A stretch of 64,000 bases of DNA from Roseiarcus sp963770035 (GTDB lineage Bacteria; Pseudomonadota; Alphaproteobacteria; Rhizobiales; Beijerinckiaceae): the NCBI GenBank assembly GCA_963770035.1, contig CAVYON010000032.1, positions 1 through 64,000 of the forward strand. Reading direction: 5' to 3'. The translations under genes and the position numbers were made by a program. The notes beneath the pieces are model-generated. The model was not told the DNA's origin and made no database searches. It saw nothing but the letters and a program-made list of their open reading frames with translations. Below, piece by piece: positions 56,354-64,000 of the stretch. How positions within the stretch are numbered: the stretch's first letter is position 1; the number at the start of each line of letters is the position of its first letter.

Positions 56354-56383
56354 GCGCTTAAGGACCTGGGCGGCAAGACCCCT

Positions 56384-57341
56384 TCAGCTCACCCCGATCA
56401 GCACGCCGGCCGCGAACACCAAGGCGCCGCCGATCATCACCTTGGCCGCCGCCGAGAAGGGCGGCGTCTCCATGAAGCGCCACTGCACCCACGAGATCGC
56501 CATGAGTTCGAGCACCACGACGCCGATGGCGATCGCGGTCGCCGTGCTGAAGTTCGGAATGAGGAAGGGCAGGGTGTGGCCGATGCCGCCGGCCATTGTC
56601 ATCAGGCCGCAGACGACGCCGCGCAGCAGCGGCGCGCCGCGGCCCGACAGCTTGCCGTCATCCGCCAGCGCCTCGGCGAAATCCCATCGAGATGCCGGCC
56701 CCGACCGAGGCGGCGAGGCCGACGACGAAGGCGTTCCACGGATTATGGGTCGCGAAAGCCGCGGCGAACACCGGCGCCAGCGTCGAGACTGATCCGTCCA
56801 TCAGCCCGACCAGCCCCGGCTGGATGATCTGCAGAATGAAGCGTCGGCGCTGGTGCTCCTCCTCGGTATGCCGGACATTGTCGGTCAGAAGCTCGCGCTC
56901 GAGCACCGCCACGCGGTTGTCATGCTTGTCCTCGACCTCGGCCAGGTCGCCGAGCAGCTTGCGGATGGAGGCGTCGGACGCGCGGGTGATCGCCTGTCGA
57001 TAGAAACGGGCGGCGGCCTTCTCCATGTCGTGCGCATAGGCGCGCACCGCCTCGAGGTTCAGCGGGCGGAGCTGCCAGATCGGCCGCTGCGGGATATAGC
57101 CGTGAATGTCCTGGCGGCGGATCAGCGGAATATGCTGGCCGAACTTGGACACGAACAGGTCGATCAGCTGGCGGCGGTGTCCGTTTTCCTCGGCCGCCAT
57201 TTCTGTGAACACTTCCGCGCTCGCCGGGTACTCCTCGACCAGGCCTTCGGCGAAGTCGGCGTAGATGCGGCTGTCCTCCTCCTCGTTGCTGATCGCCAGC
57301 GCCAGCATTTCGCGCTCGGACAGGTCATCGAAATTTCGCAT
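56384..57341 (-). CDS. mbfA: Membrane-bound ferritin/iron exporter MbfA (one frameshift)
   Basis: An ~318-residue protein that combines an N-terminal ferritin-like (erythrin) di-iron domain with a C-terminal VIT1-type membrane transporter. The di-iron glutamates lie in NEEEDSRIYADFAE, AAEENGHRR and EVEDKHDNR. The transporter part has GLMDGSVSTLAPVFAAAF and ISWVQWRFMETP with several helices. The frame shifts at about 56680 (an extra C in TTTCGCC), joining GISMGF to AEALADDGKLSG. Known from Agrobacterium and Bradyrhizobium, where it exports iron and is repressed by Irr. Start at ATG 57341 (MRNFDDLSERE). Confidence 0.88.
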
Positions 57342-57629
57342 CGAGGCGTCCTTCAAAATTCTGCGATCGGGTCGGATGATTTGGCGCGGCGCCGGAAGCG
57401 TGGCGCGCCGCTCGCAGCTTTGCGGGCTGACATTTCAGCTGGCGCGTTCTTTAGGAGCGCGCCTTCCGCAGGTCAACGGCATTACCGAGCCTGAGATTTT
57501 ATCGCCCCCTCCTTGCAGGCGTCCGGGCGCGTCTTGCCACGCTCGCCGGCCTGCACTAGAGCGGGCCGTCCCGTTCTTTCGCGATTCTCTCGTCCGTTCG
57601 GGCGCAATCCCTTTTCGAAGTCGGCGGCC

Positions 57630-58757
57630 TTGGCCTTGGTTCCCTCCCTCGATCGATTCCAGCACATTGTCGTCAAGGTCGGTTCCTCGCTTCTGGTCGA
57701 TTCCGCGCGCGGCGCCGTCAAGCAGGCCTGGCTCGACGCCCTGGCGGAAGACATCGCCGCGCTGCACGGGCGCGGCGCGAGCGTGACCGTCGTCTCGTCC
57801 GGGGCGATCGCGCTCGGCCGCATGGTGGCCGGCCTGCCGAAGGGAAGGCTGAAGCTCGAGGACAGCCAGGCTTCCGCCGCCATCGGACAGATTGCGCTGT
57901 CGAGCGCCTGGTCCCAGGTCCTGCACAGGCACGGGATCGTCGCGGGGCAGGTGCTGCTGACGCTCAGGGACACCGAGGTGCGGCGACGCTACCTCAACGC
58001 CCGCGCCACGCTGGCCCGGCTCGAGGCCATGCGGGCCGTGCCGATCATCAACGAGAACGACACGGTCGCCACCAGCGAGATCCGCTACGGCGACAACGAC
58101 CGGCTCGCCGCCCGCGTCGCCACCATGGCGAGCGCGGATCTGCTGATCCTGCTCTCCGACGTCGCCGGCCTCTACGATCAGCCGCCGTCGGGCGACGCCC
58201 AGGCGAAGCTTCTGCCGGTGGTCGAGAGGGTCACTCCCGAAATCGAGGCGATGGCCGGCGGCGCGGCCTCGGAATTGTCGCGCGGCGGCATGCGCACCAA
58301 GATCGAGGCCGCCCGGATCGCGACCTCGGCGGGGACCCACATGGTCATCGCCGACGGGCGGCTCGCCCATCCGATCGCGCGGGTCGCCGAGGGCGGCCGG
58401 TGCACCTGGTTCCTCACCCCCTCGAACCCGATCGCGGCGCGCAAGATCTGGATCGGCGGCACGCTGGAACTGAAGGGCGCGGTGTTCGTCGACGAGGGCG
58501 CGGCGGCTGCGCTTCGTCGCGGCAAGAGCCTGCTGCCGGCCGGCGTCACCCGGGTCGAAGGCGTTTTTTCGCGCGGCGATTGCGTCGCGATCTGCAACGA
58601 GCTTGGGGCGGAGATCGGGCGGGGGCTGATCGCCTTTGACGCGCTGCACGCCGAGCGGATCCGCGGACGCAATTCGCGCGACATCGCCCAGCTGATCGGC
58701 GCGCTCGGGCGCGCCGAAATGATCCATCGCGACGACATGACGCTGATCGGGCGGTAG
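57630..58757 (+). CDS. proB: Glutamate 5-kinase
   Basis: A ~375-residue enzyme that phosphorylates glutamate, the first step of proline synthesis. The kinase domain has HIVVKVGSSLLVD, VSSGAIALGRM, NENDTVATSEIRYGDND and LLSDVAGLYDQPP. A C-terminal PUA domain carries NELGAEIGRGLIAFDA. No ATG precedes it in frame within 100 bases; I place the start at TTG 57630, giving the usual distance to the VVKVG motif. Another TTG is at 57636. Unusually, obgE and proA are not adjacent. Confidence 0.85.
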   Translation: MALVPSLDRFQHIVVKVGSSLLVDSARGAVKQAWLDALAEDIAALHGRGASVTVVSSGAIALGRMVAGLPKGRLKLEDSQASAAIGQIALSSAWSQVLHRHGIVAGQVLLTLRDTEVRRRYLNARATLARLEAMRAVPIINENDTVATSEIRYGDNDRLAARVATMASADLLILLSDVAGLYDQPPSGDAQAKLLPVVERVTPEIEAMAGGAASELSRGGMRTKIEAARIATSAGTHMVIADGRLAHPIARVAEGGRCTWFLTPSNPIAARKIWIGGTLELKGAVFVDEGAAAALRRGKSLLPAGVTRVEGVFSRGDCVAICNELGAEIGRGLIAFDALHAERIRGRNSRDIAQLIGALGRAEMIHRDDMTLIGR

Positions 58758-58917
58758 CGGCCAAGAGGCAACGATGGGTTGCCATGCGGATATGTCGCAG
58801 ACGGGCGGACCTTTGCCGTCGAAGTCGACTTGCCGAGGTCGGACTTGGCGTCGACACCCGCCCACTAGAACCCAGTCGGGAACGCGTAAAACCCGCCCGG
58901 AGCCGACAGTGGGAAAG

Positions 58918-59403
58918 CTAAGCCTCTGGAGCGATGACAGTTGGAAGCGGGGTTGGACGTTGCCCCCTTCGATCGCGCCACATGTACTTGCTTTGATATT
59001 CTCTTCTTTGTTTCGTAATTTCGTACAGTACGATTCCAGAGCTTGTCCCAAGGTTCAGGCTTTCGATCATTCCGAACATAGGAATGCTGACGCACATTGA
59101 GCTTCTCTTGACGGCGAGATCGCTGATGCCAACGGCTTCGCTGCCGAACCACACCGCGAGTTTCGCGTGCGCGGTATAGTCGCCCTCATGAAGAAAAATG
59201 CTTGCCTTACCTTTCACGTTAGGGGATGTGACAATCGATACGAAACCGTTATTTTCGAGATGATCGAAGCATTCATCCGTGCTCTCGAAGCGTTTTACGA
59301 ATGTCCACTTCACCGCGGAGGCAGAGGTCTTCGAAATTGATTTGCGCCCGCGCAGATCCTGCCAGTCATCTGGCAAGGATCGGCGCGAATCCACAACGTA
59401 CAC
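58918..59403 (-). pseudogene. RNA methyltransferase TrmH/SpoU family, C-terminal half (interrupted gene)
   Basis: Reads as the C-terminal three quarters of a SpoU-class SAM-dependent 2-O-methyltransferase. AKLAVWFGSEAVGISDLAV (GNE-like motif), SSMCVSIPMFGMIESLNLGT (IPM motif) and GIVLYEITKQRREY are characteristic. The other part is at 60493-60651; IS66-family DNA lies between. The join is clean: NALGVEK of the first part would continue to YVVDSRRSLPDDW here. Not functional as is. Confidence 0.75.
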
Positions 59404-60492
59404 CTCTGACCTGCGAGGCCTGCGGCCAAAACCTCGATGCGCAAGCCTCGCGGCGCAAGGTCGGCGCCCACGTCAGTCTCGATCTGAGGCGAGGCGCCAT
59501 GTCGCTCGAGATCGAGGCGACCAAACATGTGTATTTCGCCGCGCGCTGCCGCTGCGGTCACGAGAGCGCCGAACGCCCCGGGGTCGGCGCGCGCTCGCGC
59601 GTCGAGGGCCGCAAACGCGACTTGATCGCGACCGAGCGCTGTCTGGTCGGCCCGATGCTCTGCGCCTTCATCGCATCGCTGTCGCTGCGCTTTCGCCTGT
59701 CGCGCCTCAAGAATTCAGGAATTCCTCGACGATTGGCTGGGGCTCGAACTCGGGACCGCCACGATCAATCGGTGCGTTCACGAGTTCGGCCTCGCCAGCG
59801 AGCCGGTGGTCGAGAAACTGCTTGAAGAGGTCCGGACGGCCGAGATCGTCCATCTCGACGAAACTCCGTGGTATCAGCGTGGCGCCTGATGTGGATGTGG
59901 GTCGCGGTGACGGCGTCGGCGGTCGTCTTTCGCATCGGCAGCCGGCGCAAGGAAGAATTGGCGGCCCTGATCGGCGAAGCCTTTCTCGGCTGGCTAGTCA
60001 CCGACGGTTACGCCGCCTATCGCGACCATCCCCGCCGTCAGCGCTGTCTGGCGCATCTGATCCGCAAAGGCCTGGCGCTCGCCGGCGGTCTCTACGGCGA
60101 CGGCGCCGGCTTCGGCCGCGACCTCGTCCGCGATTTGCGTCGCCTCATCGAGCGGGTCCGTAACGGCGAGGCCGACAGCAAGGCCGTCAGGCGATTGATG
60201 GACGCCATCAAGTGGAACTGCCAGTGCAACCGTCATGAGATCGAGCAGAAGGTGCGGGACCTGGCCAACGAAATCCTCAACGACTGGGACGCGGTGATCG
60301 CCTTCGTCCACGACCCCCGCCTGCCGCCCACCAACAACGACGCCGAACGCGCGCTCCGTCACGCCGTGATCGCCCGCCGCATCAGCTACGGCACACGCAC
60401 AGACGAGGGCAGCCGTTTCTACGCCGCAGGCCTCAGCATCATCGAAACCTGCCGCAAGCGCGGCCTCGACCCCTGGGCCTACGCCAGCGATC
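59401..60492 (+). mobile_element. IS66-family transposase fragment inside the trmH-like gene (frameshifted)
   Basis: About 1.09 kb encoding the internal part of an IS66-family transposase. It begins abruptly at a zinc-finger-like LTCEACGQNLDAQASRRKVG, continues through a DDE domain (IVHLDETPWYQRG, LVTDGYAAYRDHP and TNNDAERALRHAVI) and stops at GLDPWAYASD. The first ~100 residues of the family and any terminal inverted repeats are missing, and no 8-base target duplication is visible. Single-base shifts at about 59712 and 59880 change frame. I read it as the remains of an insertion whose ends were lost. Confidence 0.75.
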
Positions 60493-60651
60493 CTTCTCAA
60501 CACCCAAGGCGTTCACGTTCCTGATCACCGTTCCAATATTTCTCACGTCGGTCGGATTTTCAAGCACCGCAATCAAATTCTTGCAACGAAAACGCTTGAT
60601 CTTATTCGCTCGATTACGAACAGAAGTCTTAGATGTAACTATTTCTTCCAT
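60493..60651 (-). pseudogene. RNA methyltransferase TrmH/SpoU family, N-terminal part (interrupted gene)
   Basis: The first 53 residues from ATG 60651 (GGAG seven bases upstream). They read MEEIVTSKTSVRNRANKIKR, then NLIAVLENPTDVRNIGTVIR and NVNALGVEK. The ENPTDVRNIG and N-ALG segments are the SpoU family N-terminal motif. The frame runs into IS66-family DNA at about 60492. The other part is at 58918-59403. Together about 214 residues, a normal length. Confidence 0.75.
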
Positions 60652-60693
60652 GTTATACTCCATAAATTGTAACCAACGAAGCCTGCTGTACAT

Positions 60694-61198
60694 TACGGGC
60701 AGAATCTACAAATTTACTACCGCCATCATTGCAAGCATACAGCACTCGCGCGGCGGTCGGTTATGATATAACGCGGTCGCGAGAAGACAATTCTGGGTAT
60801 AAAGGCCTCCGTCGCCACCGCAATAACCGCTCCGGCGCATCCATCGCATTCAGCCTTCGACCGCTCTCTGACACAACGGTCTCGTTCGTCGTTCCGGTCG
60901 ATCGACGGCCCGCACCGTGTGACATTCGGCGCCGCGCGCCACGGATAAAATCGGCCGGCTCGTCCCTTTGTGACCGGCCCGATACCCTTCGCGCGCCAAC
61001 TGTGCGCCAAAGGCCTTGTGAGAGAAACCAATCCTTAACCATAAAGTCCAACACTCCTGCGCGACGCAGCGTCACGGCCACGCGAGCCGGATCTGCATCT
61101 GAGGCTGGCTCTGACGGACGGGCGGGTCCGTCGGCGGCCGTCCATCGAACGAGGGGGCGGGAAACGGCGTTATCGACGCCGAGCAGGAGAGGCACGAC
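60694..61198. other. Intergenic region upstream of the ftsZ paralogue
   Basis: About 505 bases. The only notable site is a CtrA half-site-like TTAACCAT at 61035-61042. I found no gene. GC falls near the trmH side and rises towards ftsZ. Confidence 0.4.
61035..61042 (+). promoter_or_regulatory. CtrA half-site-like sequence
   Basis: TTAACCAT, a match to the core CtrA half-site, is 156 bases upstream of the ftsZ-like start. The paired TTAA of a full TTAA-N7-TTAA box is not present, so this is a weak candidate. Other TTAACC sites occur at 45430-45437 (TTAACCAT) and 49761-49766. Confidence 0.35.
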
Positions 61199-62446
61199 AT
61201 GCCAGTTCATTTTGAGGCTCCCCAACTGAAGGAATTGAAGCCGCGCATCATGGTGTGCGGCGTGGGCGGCGCCGGCGGCAACGCGGTCAATAACATGATT
61301 GTTTTGGGCCTATCTGGCGTCGACTTCATGGTCGCCAACACCGACGCGCAGGCTCTCGCCTCGTCGCGGGCCCGACAGGTGATCCAGATGGGCCTTCAAG
61401 TGACGGAAGGCCTCGGCGCCGGGTCGAAGCCGGAAATCGGCAAAGCCGCGGCAGAGGAGGCGCTGGAGGAAATCCGCGACTGCCTTGCGGGCGCCAACAT
61501 GGTGTTCCTGACGGCCGGCATGGGCGGCGGCACCGGCACAGGCGCCGCGCCGGTCATCGCCAGAGCGGCCCGTGAGATGGGCATCTTGACCGTCGGCGTC
61601 GTCACCAAGCCGTTCCATTTCGAAAGCGGACGGCGCATGCGGGTCGCCGAGGCTGGCATTGCCGAGTTGCAGAAGGCCGTTGACACGCTGATCGTCATCC
61701 CGAACCAGAACCTGTTCCGGGTCGCCAGCGAAAAGACGACGTTCGCCGACGCCTTTGCGATGGCCGATCAGGTCCTTTGCTCGGGCGTCGGCTGCATCAC
61801 CGACCTCATCGTCAAGGAGGGGCTCGTCAACCTCGACTTCGCGGACGTCTGCTCGATCATGTACGAAATGGGGCCCGCGATGATCGGGGCCGGCGAAGCG
61901 ACAGGAGAGCGTCGCGCCTTGCGCGCCGCCGAAGCTGCGATCGCCAATCCGCTGCTCGACGCGAGCTCAATGCGCGGCGCTCGCGGCCTGCTCGTCTCGA
62001 TCACGGGAAGCAAGGACCTCACGCTCTACGAGCTGGACGAGGCCGCAAGCCGGATCCGGCAAGAGGTCGACGACGAAACCAATATCATCGTGGGCGCGAC
62101 CTTTGACACCGCCCTCGGTGACGCTGTCCGGGTGTCTGTGGTCGCGACGGGCATCGATCGAGTGGCCGAAACTGAACCTATGGCCGGTGAGGCTCGCGCG
62201 GAGCCGGTTTTTCGGCCAAGCGTCGAAGCGGCTCTCGACGCCATCGCGGCGCTGACGGAGTTCAAAACGGAGCCGCCGCCTGCAGCGGCTGTCATTCCGT
62301 TTCCTGAGCCGGGCGAGCGGCGCGAACACATGGAGGACGAAGGGCTCGAAGGTCATCAATCCAGTCGCCGTTCGTCCATGCTGGAGAGGCTCGGCGTCAC
62401 AGTGTCCGAGAGGTGGCAGGCCCGGCGAGCGTCAGGGTGGCGCTAA
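61199..62446 (+). CDS. ftsZ: FtsZ paralogue
   Basis: A 415-residue tubulin-family GTPase. The N-terminal RIMVCGVGGAGGNAVNNMI, the GTP-binding TAGMGGGTGTGAAPVIARA (residues 106-124) and the T7-loop LVNLDFADVCSIM are present, so it should be able to bind GTP and polymerise. It ends in a disordered tail (LEGHQSSRRSSMLERLGVTV) without the IPAFLRRQ-like C-terminal peptide that docks FtsA and ZipA-type partners. It is not in a dcw cluster, unlike the main ftsZ. It resembles the second FtsZ of some Rhizobiales. Start at ATG 61199. Confidence 0.92.
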   Translation: MPVHFEAPQLKELKPRIMVCGVGGAGGNAVNNMIVLGLSGVDFMVANTDAQALASSRARQVIQMGLQVTEGLGAGSKPEIGKAAAEEALEEIRDCLAGANMVFLTAGMGGGTGTGAAPVIARAAREMGILTVGVVTKPFHFESGRRMRVAEAGIAELQKAVDTLIVIPNQNLFRVASEKTTFADAFAMADQVLCSGVGCITDLIVKEGLVNLDFADVCSIMYEMGPAMIGAGEATGERRALRAAEAAIANPLLDASSMRGARGLLVSITGSKDLTLYELDEAASRIRQEVDDETNIIVGATFDTALGDAVRVSVVATGIDRVAETEPMAGEARAEPVFRPSVEAALDAIAALTEFKTEPPPAAAVIPFPEPGERREHMEDEGLEGHQSSRRSSMLERLGVTVSERWQARRASGWR

Positions 62447-62685
62447 TCCATGAGACGGGCCGGACTTCGAACGCTCGGGGCAGTCATGCCGCCGGCTCGT
62501 GTCGGCAGGTCGATACGATATTCGTGACGCCCGGAGTAGGGAATCTCGGGCGAGCGTTGGGTCGCTCCTCTCGTCCTCGGCGTATCCCGCGATGTGAATG
62601 ATCTCCAGGAAGTTTTTCGCGGTCACGAGCTGGGCCAATTCCGCCTCGACCGCGGCACTATCGCCCCATTTCAAAGGAGAGCCCC

Positions 62686-63180
62686 GTGTTCATCGATTGC
62701 AAGATCGGACTCGCGTTGGTTGTCTTCGTACTGGGGTGTTCGCTCTCAGTCGCCGAGACTTTGCCCACGCATCGGATCCCCGCAGCGCTCGCGATGGAAG
62801 CAGCGGCGGAGGCGGTCTCCGCGTGTGCAAAGCAGGGATACCATGAGACTGCCCTTGTCCTTGATGCCGACGGAGCGACGATCGTCGCGCTCAGAGGGGA
62901 CGGAGCCGGCATTCATACGCTCGATAGCGCGCACGATAAGGCGTACACCGCTGTCTCCTTCAAGAACGACACGATCGCACTCGCTGAGCGCGTGAAGGGG
63001 GAGGATTCCATTGCGCCTCTCGCGAAATTGCCGCACGTCATGTTCTTTGGCGGCGGCATTGTGATCAAGCTCGGCGAGGAGACGATCGGCGCCATCGGCG
63101 CCGCCGGGGCTCCTGGCGCCAAGCTCGATGACGGCTGCGCTCGCGCCGGCCTGGAAAGGATTCGGGATCGTCTGAATTGA
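62686..63180 (+). CDS. HbpS/GlcG-family (DUF336) exported haem-binding-type protein
   Basis: A 164-residue protein that starts at GTG 62686, with AAAGGAG about ten bases upstream. A signal peptide (FIDCKIGLALVVFVLGCSLS) ends near VAET. The mature domain has AAAEAVSACAKQGYHETALVLDADG, YTAVSFKNDTIALA and FFGGGIVIKLGEETIGAIGAAGAPG, the GlcG/HbpS pattern. Homologues sense or bind haem and tune redox responses. It is probably monocistronic. Confidence 0.88.
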   Translation: MFIDCKIGLALVVFVLGCSLSVAETLPTHRIPAALAMEAAAEAVSACAKQGYHETALVLDADGATIVALRGDGAGIHTLDSAHDKAYTAVSFKNDTIALAERVKGEDSIAPLAKLPHVMFFGGGIVIKLGEETIGAIGAAGAPGAKLDDGCARAGLERIRDRLN

Positions 63181-63539
63181 CAACTGGACAACCCGCCCAG
63201 CCTGCCCGATGGAGCTGCCCGGCTCCGTCCTGTCTGCCTCGGAGAAACGCGCCAAAGACCTTGGCCGAACTTTCGCGCCATGACCTGATGGTCGGGCCGC
63301 TCTCGCCGGGCGGACCAGAGCTGGTCCGCGCGCCGGGACAGGCAGACTGAAGTCGCCGTCGTCGAACCGCGCGTCCGCGCGACCTCAACGGCCGGCGTCG
63401 TCGCCTCCGGCAGCTCGAACTCAACACGTTTCCAAGTTGATGGGCAGACGGCGGGGTGGTCGGCCTTGGCTTTGCCCGGGCCGCCGCGCATAAATCCGAT
63501 CATGCCGCCAAGCGCCCCAAATTCGTGTCCGGCGTCGGA
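63181..63539. other. Intergenic region without a supported gene
   Basis: About 360 bases between the HbpS-like gene and the ClC gene. There are open frames on the minus strand, but no recognisable protein or ribosome binding site. It should contain the promoter of the ClC gene. Confidence 0.4.
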
Positions 63540-64000
63540 ATGAAGATCCCTCGCCCGGCGCTCGTGCTTCTCGCCAGAATGCGCGCGAGGGCGCGGGCGA
63601 GCGAAATCGGCCTCGTCCTCCTGGCGATCGTCGTCGGCGCTCTGGCCGGGGTCGCCGTCAGCGCGATGACGCTGATCGCCAACGCCGCCCACATGGTCAT
63701 CTATGGCATCCCTTTCGACGTCCGGCTCAGCGCCGCCGAGCGCGTTCCTCCCATCGCCGCCTTCGCCGCGCCGATGCTCGCCGGGCTCGCCCTCGGCGCG
63801 CTCGATACGTGGCGGGCGCGAAAGAAGCTGCCGGCCGCGGTCGACCCGGTCGAGGCCAACGCCTTGCGCGGCGGGCGCATGTCGCTCAGCGAAAGCCTGC
63901 TCGTCTCCGCCCAGACCGTGCTGTCGAACGGTTGCGGCGCCTCCGTCGGCCTCGAAGCGGGTTACGCGCAGATCGGCGGCGGCGTCGCTTCGCGCATGGG
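63540..64000 (+). CDS. ClC-family chloride channel/antiporter, N-terminal part (truncated by window end)
   Basis: About 153 residues from ATG 63540, read open to the window edge. Two hydrophobic segments are visible: EIGLVLLAIVVGALAGVAVS and VPPIAAFAAPMLAGLALGAL. The segment SNGCGASVGLEAGYAQIGGG is a version of the ClC G-x-S-x-G-x-E selectivity motif (GASVGLEAG). The rest of the channel lies beyond the window. I am fairly confident of the family. Confidence 0.75.
   Translation, partial: MKIPRPALVLLARMRARARASEIGLVLLAIVVGALAGVAVSAMTLIANAAHMVIYGIPFDVRLSAAERVPPIAAFAAPMLAGLALGALDTWRARKKLPAAVDPVEANALRGGRMSLSESLLVSAQTVLSNGCGASVGLEAGYAQIGGGVASRM

Noticed and set aside
57342..57629. Possible Irr box upstream of mbfA
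   Set aside because: I looked for the AT-rich interrupted palindrome known upstream of mbfA in related species and found only a GC-flanked TTCTTTAGGA, which is not a convincing match.

Overview
The window is high-GC DNA from an alphaproteobacterium, most likely of the order Rhizobiales (Hyphomicrobiales). The evidence is the gene content: CtrA-type and GcrA-type regulators, a membrane-bound ferritin MbfA, an IalB-family protein, the CycM-type cytochrome c divergent from kdsB-pheA, HspQ, a class I PHA synthase and a malyl-CoA-lyase-like enzyme. I cannot name the genus. I saw no rRNA, tRNA or CRISPR array.

Layout. 0-3.4 kb: a two-component system divergent from a Spy/CpxP-like (LTXXQ) periplasmic protein, then a small redox/sulfur group (DUF2892, AhpD-like, rhodanese) around an AT-rich palindrome. 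3.4-8.2 kb: a transporter-type hybrid histidine kinase and leuD. 8.4-10.4 kb: a lower-GC accessory islet with a toxin-antitoxin-like pair and a DUF6941 gene. 10.5-25.6 kb: mostly housekeeping and metabolic genes (SCO1, TIGR03118/PEP-CTERM protein, aspartic protease, fdhD, FUSC, FGGY kinase, acyl-CoA synthetase, glycosyltransferase, ilvE, phaC). 25.8-33.3 kb: a complete histidine-utilization cluster, hutC-hutF on the minus strand and hutI-hutH-hutG-hutU on the plus strand, around a HutC-like operator. It encodes the formylglutamate branch, from histidine through urocanate, imidazolonepropionate, formiminoglutamate and formylglutamate to glutamate. 33.4-39.4 kb: secreted or unusual proteins (thaumatin-like, papain-like candidate, GCG_CRPN repeat protein, an unknown, and an HTH protein with internal repeats). 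39.5-49.3 kb: cycM, kdsB-pheA, a B12/radical SAM enzyme, glutathionyl-hydroquinone reductase, a family 5 solute-binding protein, ialB and hspQ. 49.8-64 kb: gcrA-like and ctrA-like regulators, mcl, a UvrD-type helicase, mbfA, proB, an RNA methyltransferase gene split by IS66 transposase DNA, an ftsZ paralogue, a HbpS-like protein and the start of a ClC channel.

The strongest new signal is a ~250-bp non-autonomous mobile element present twice (37861-38108 and 48544-48794). It has perfect 19-bp terminal inverted repeats, and each copy is flanked by its own perfect 10-bp target duplication. Both targets are themselves short hairpins. A second theme is a set of cell-cycle paralogues (GcrA-like, CtrA-like, FtsZ-like) within 13 kb.

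Quality caution: at least fifteen single-base frameshifts break otherwise well-conserved genes (both histidine kinases, SCO1, TIGR03118, FUSC four times, hutH, hutU, radical SAM, mbfA, transposase). Several lie in short homopolymers, so uncorrected sequencing indels are more likely than gene decay. I annotate these as single genes across the shift.
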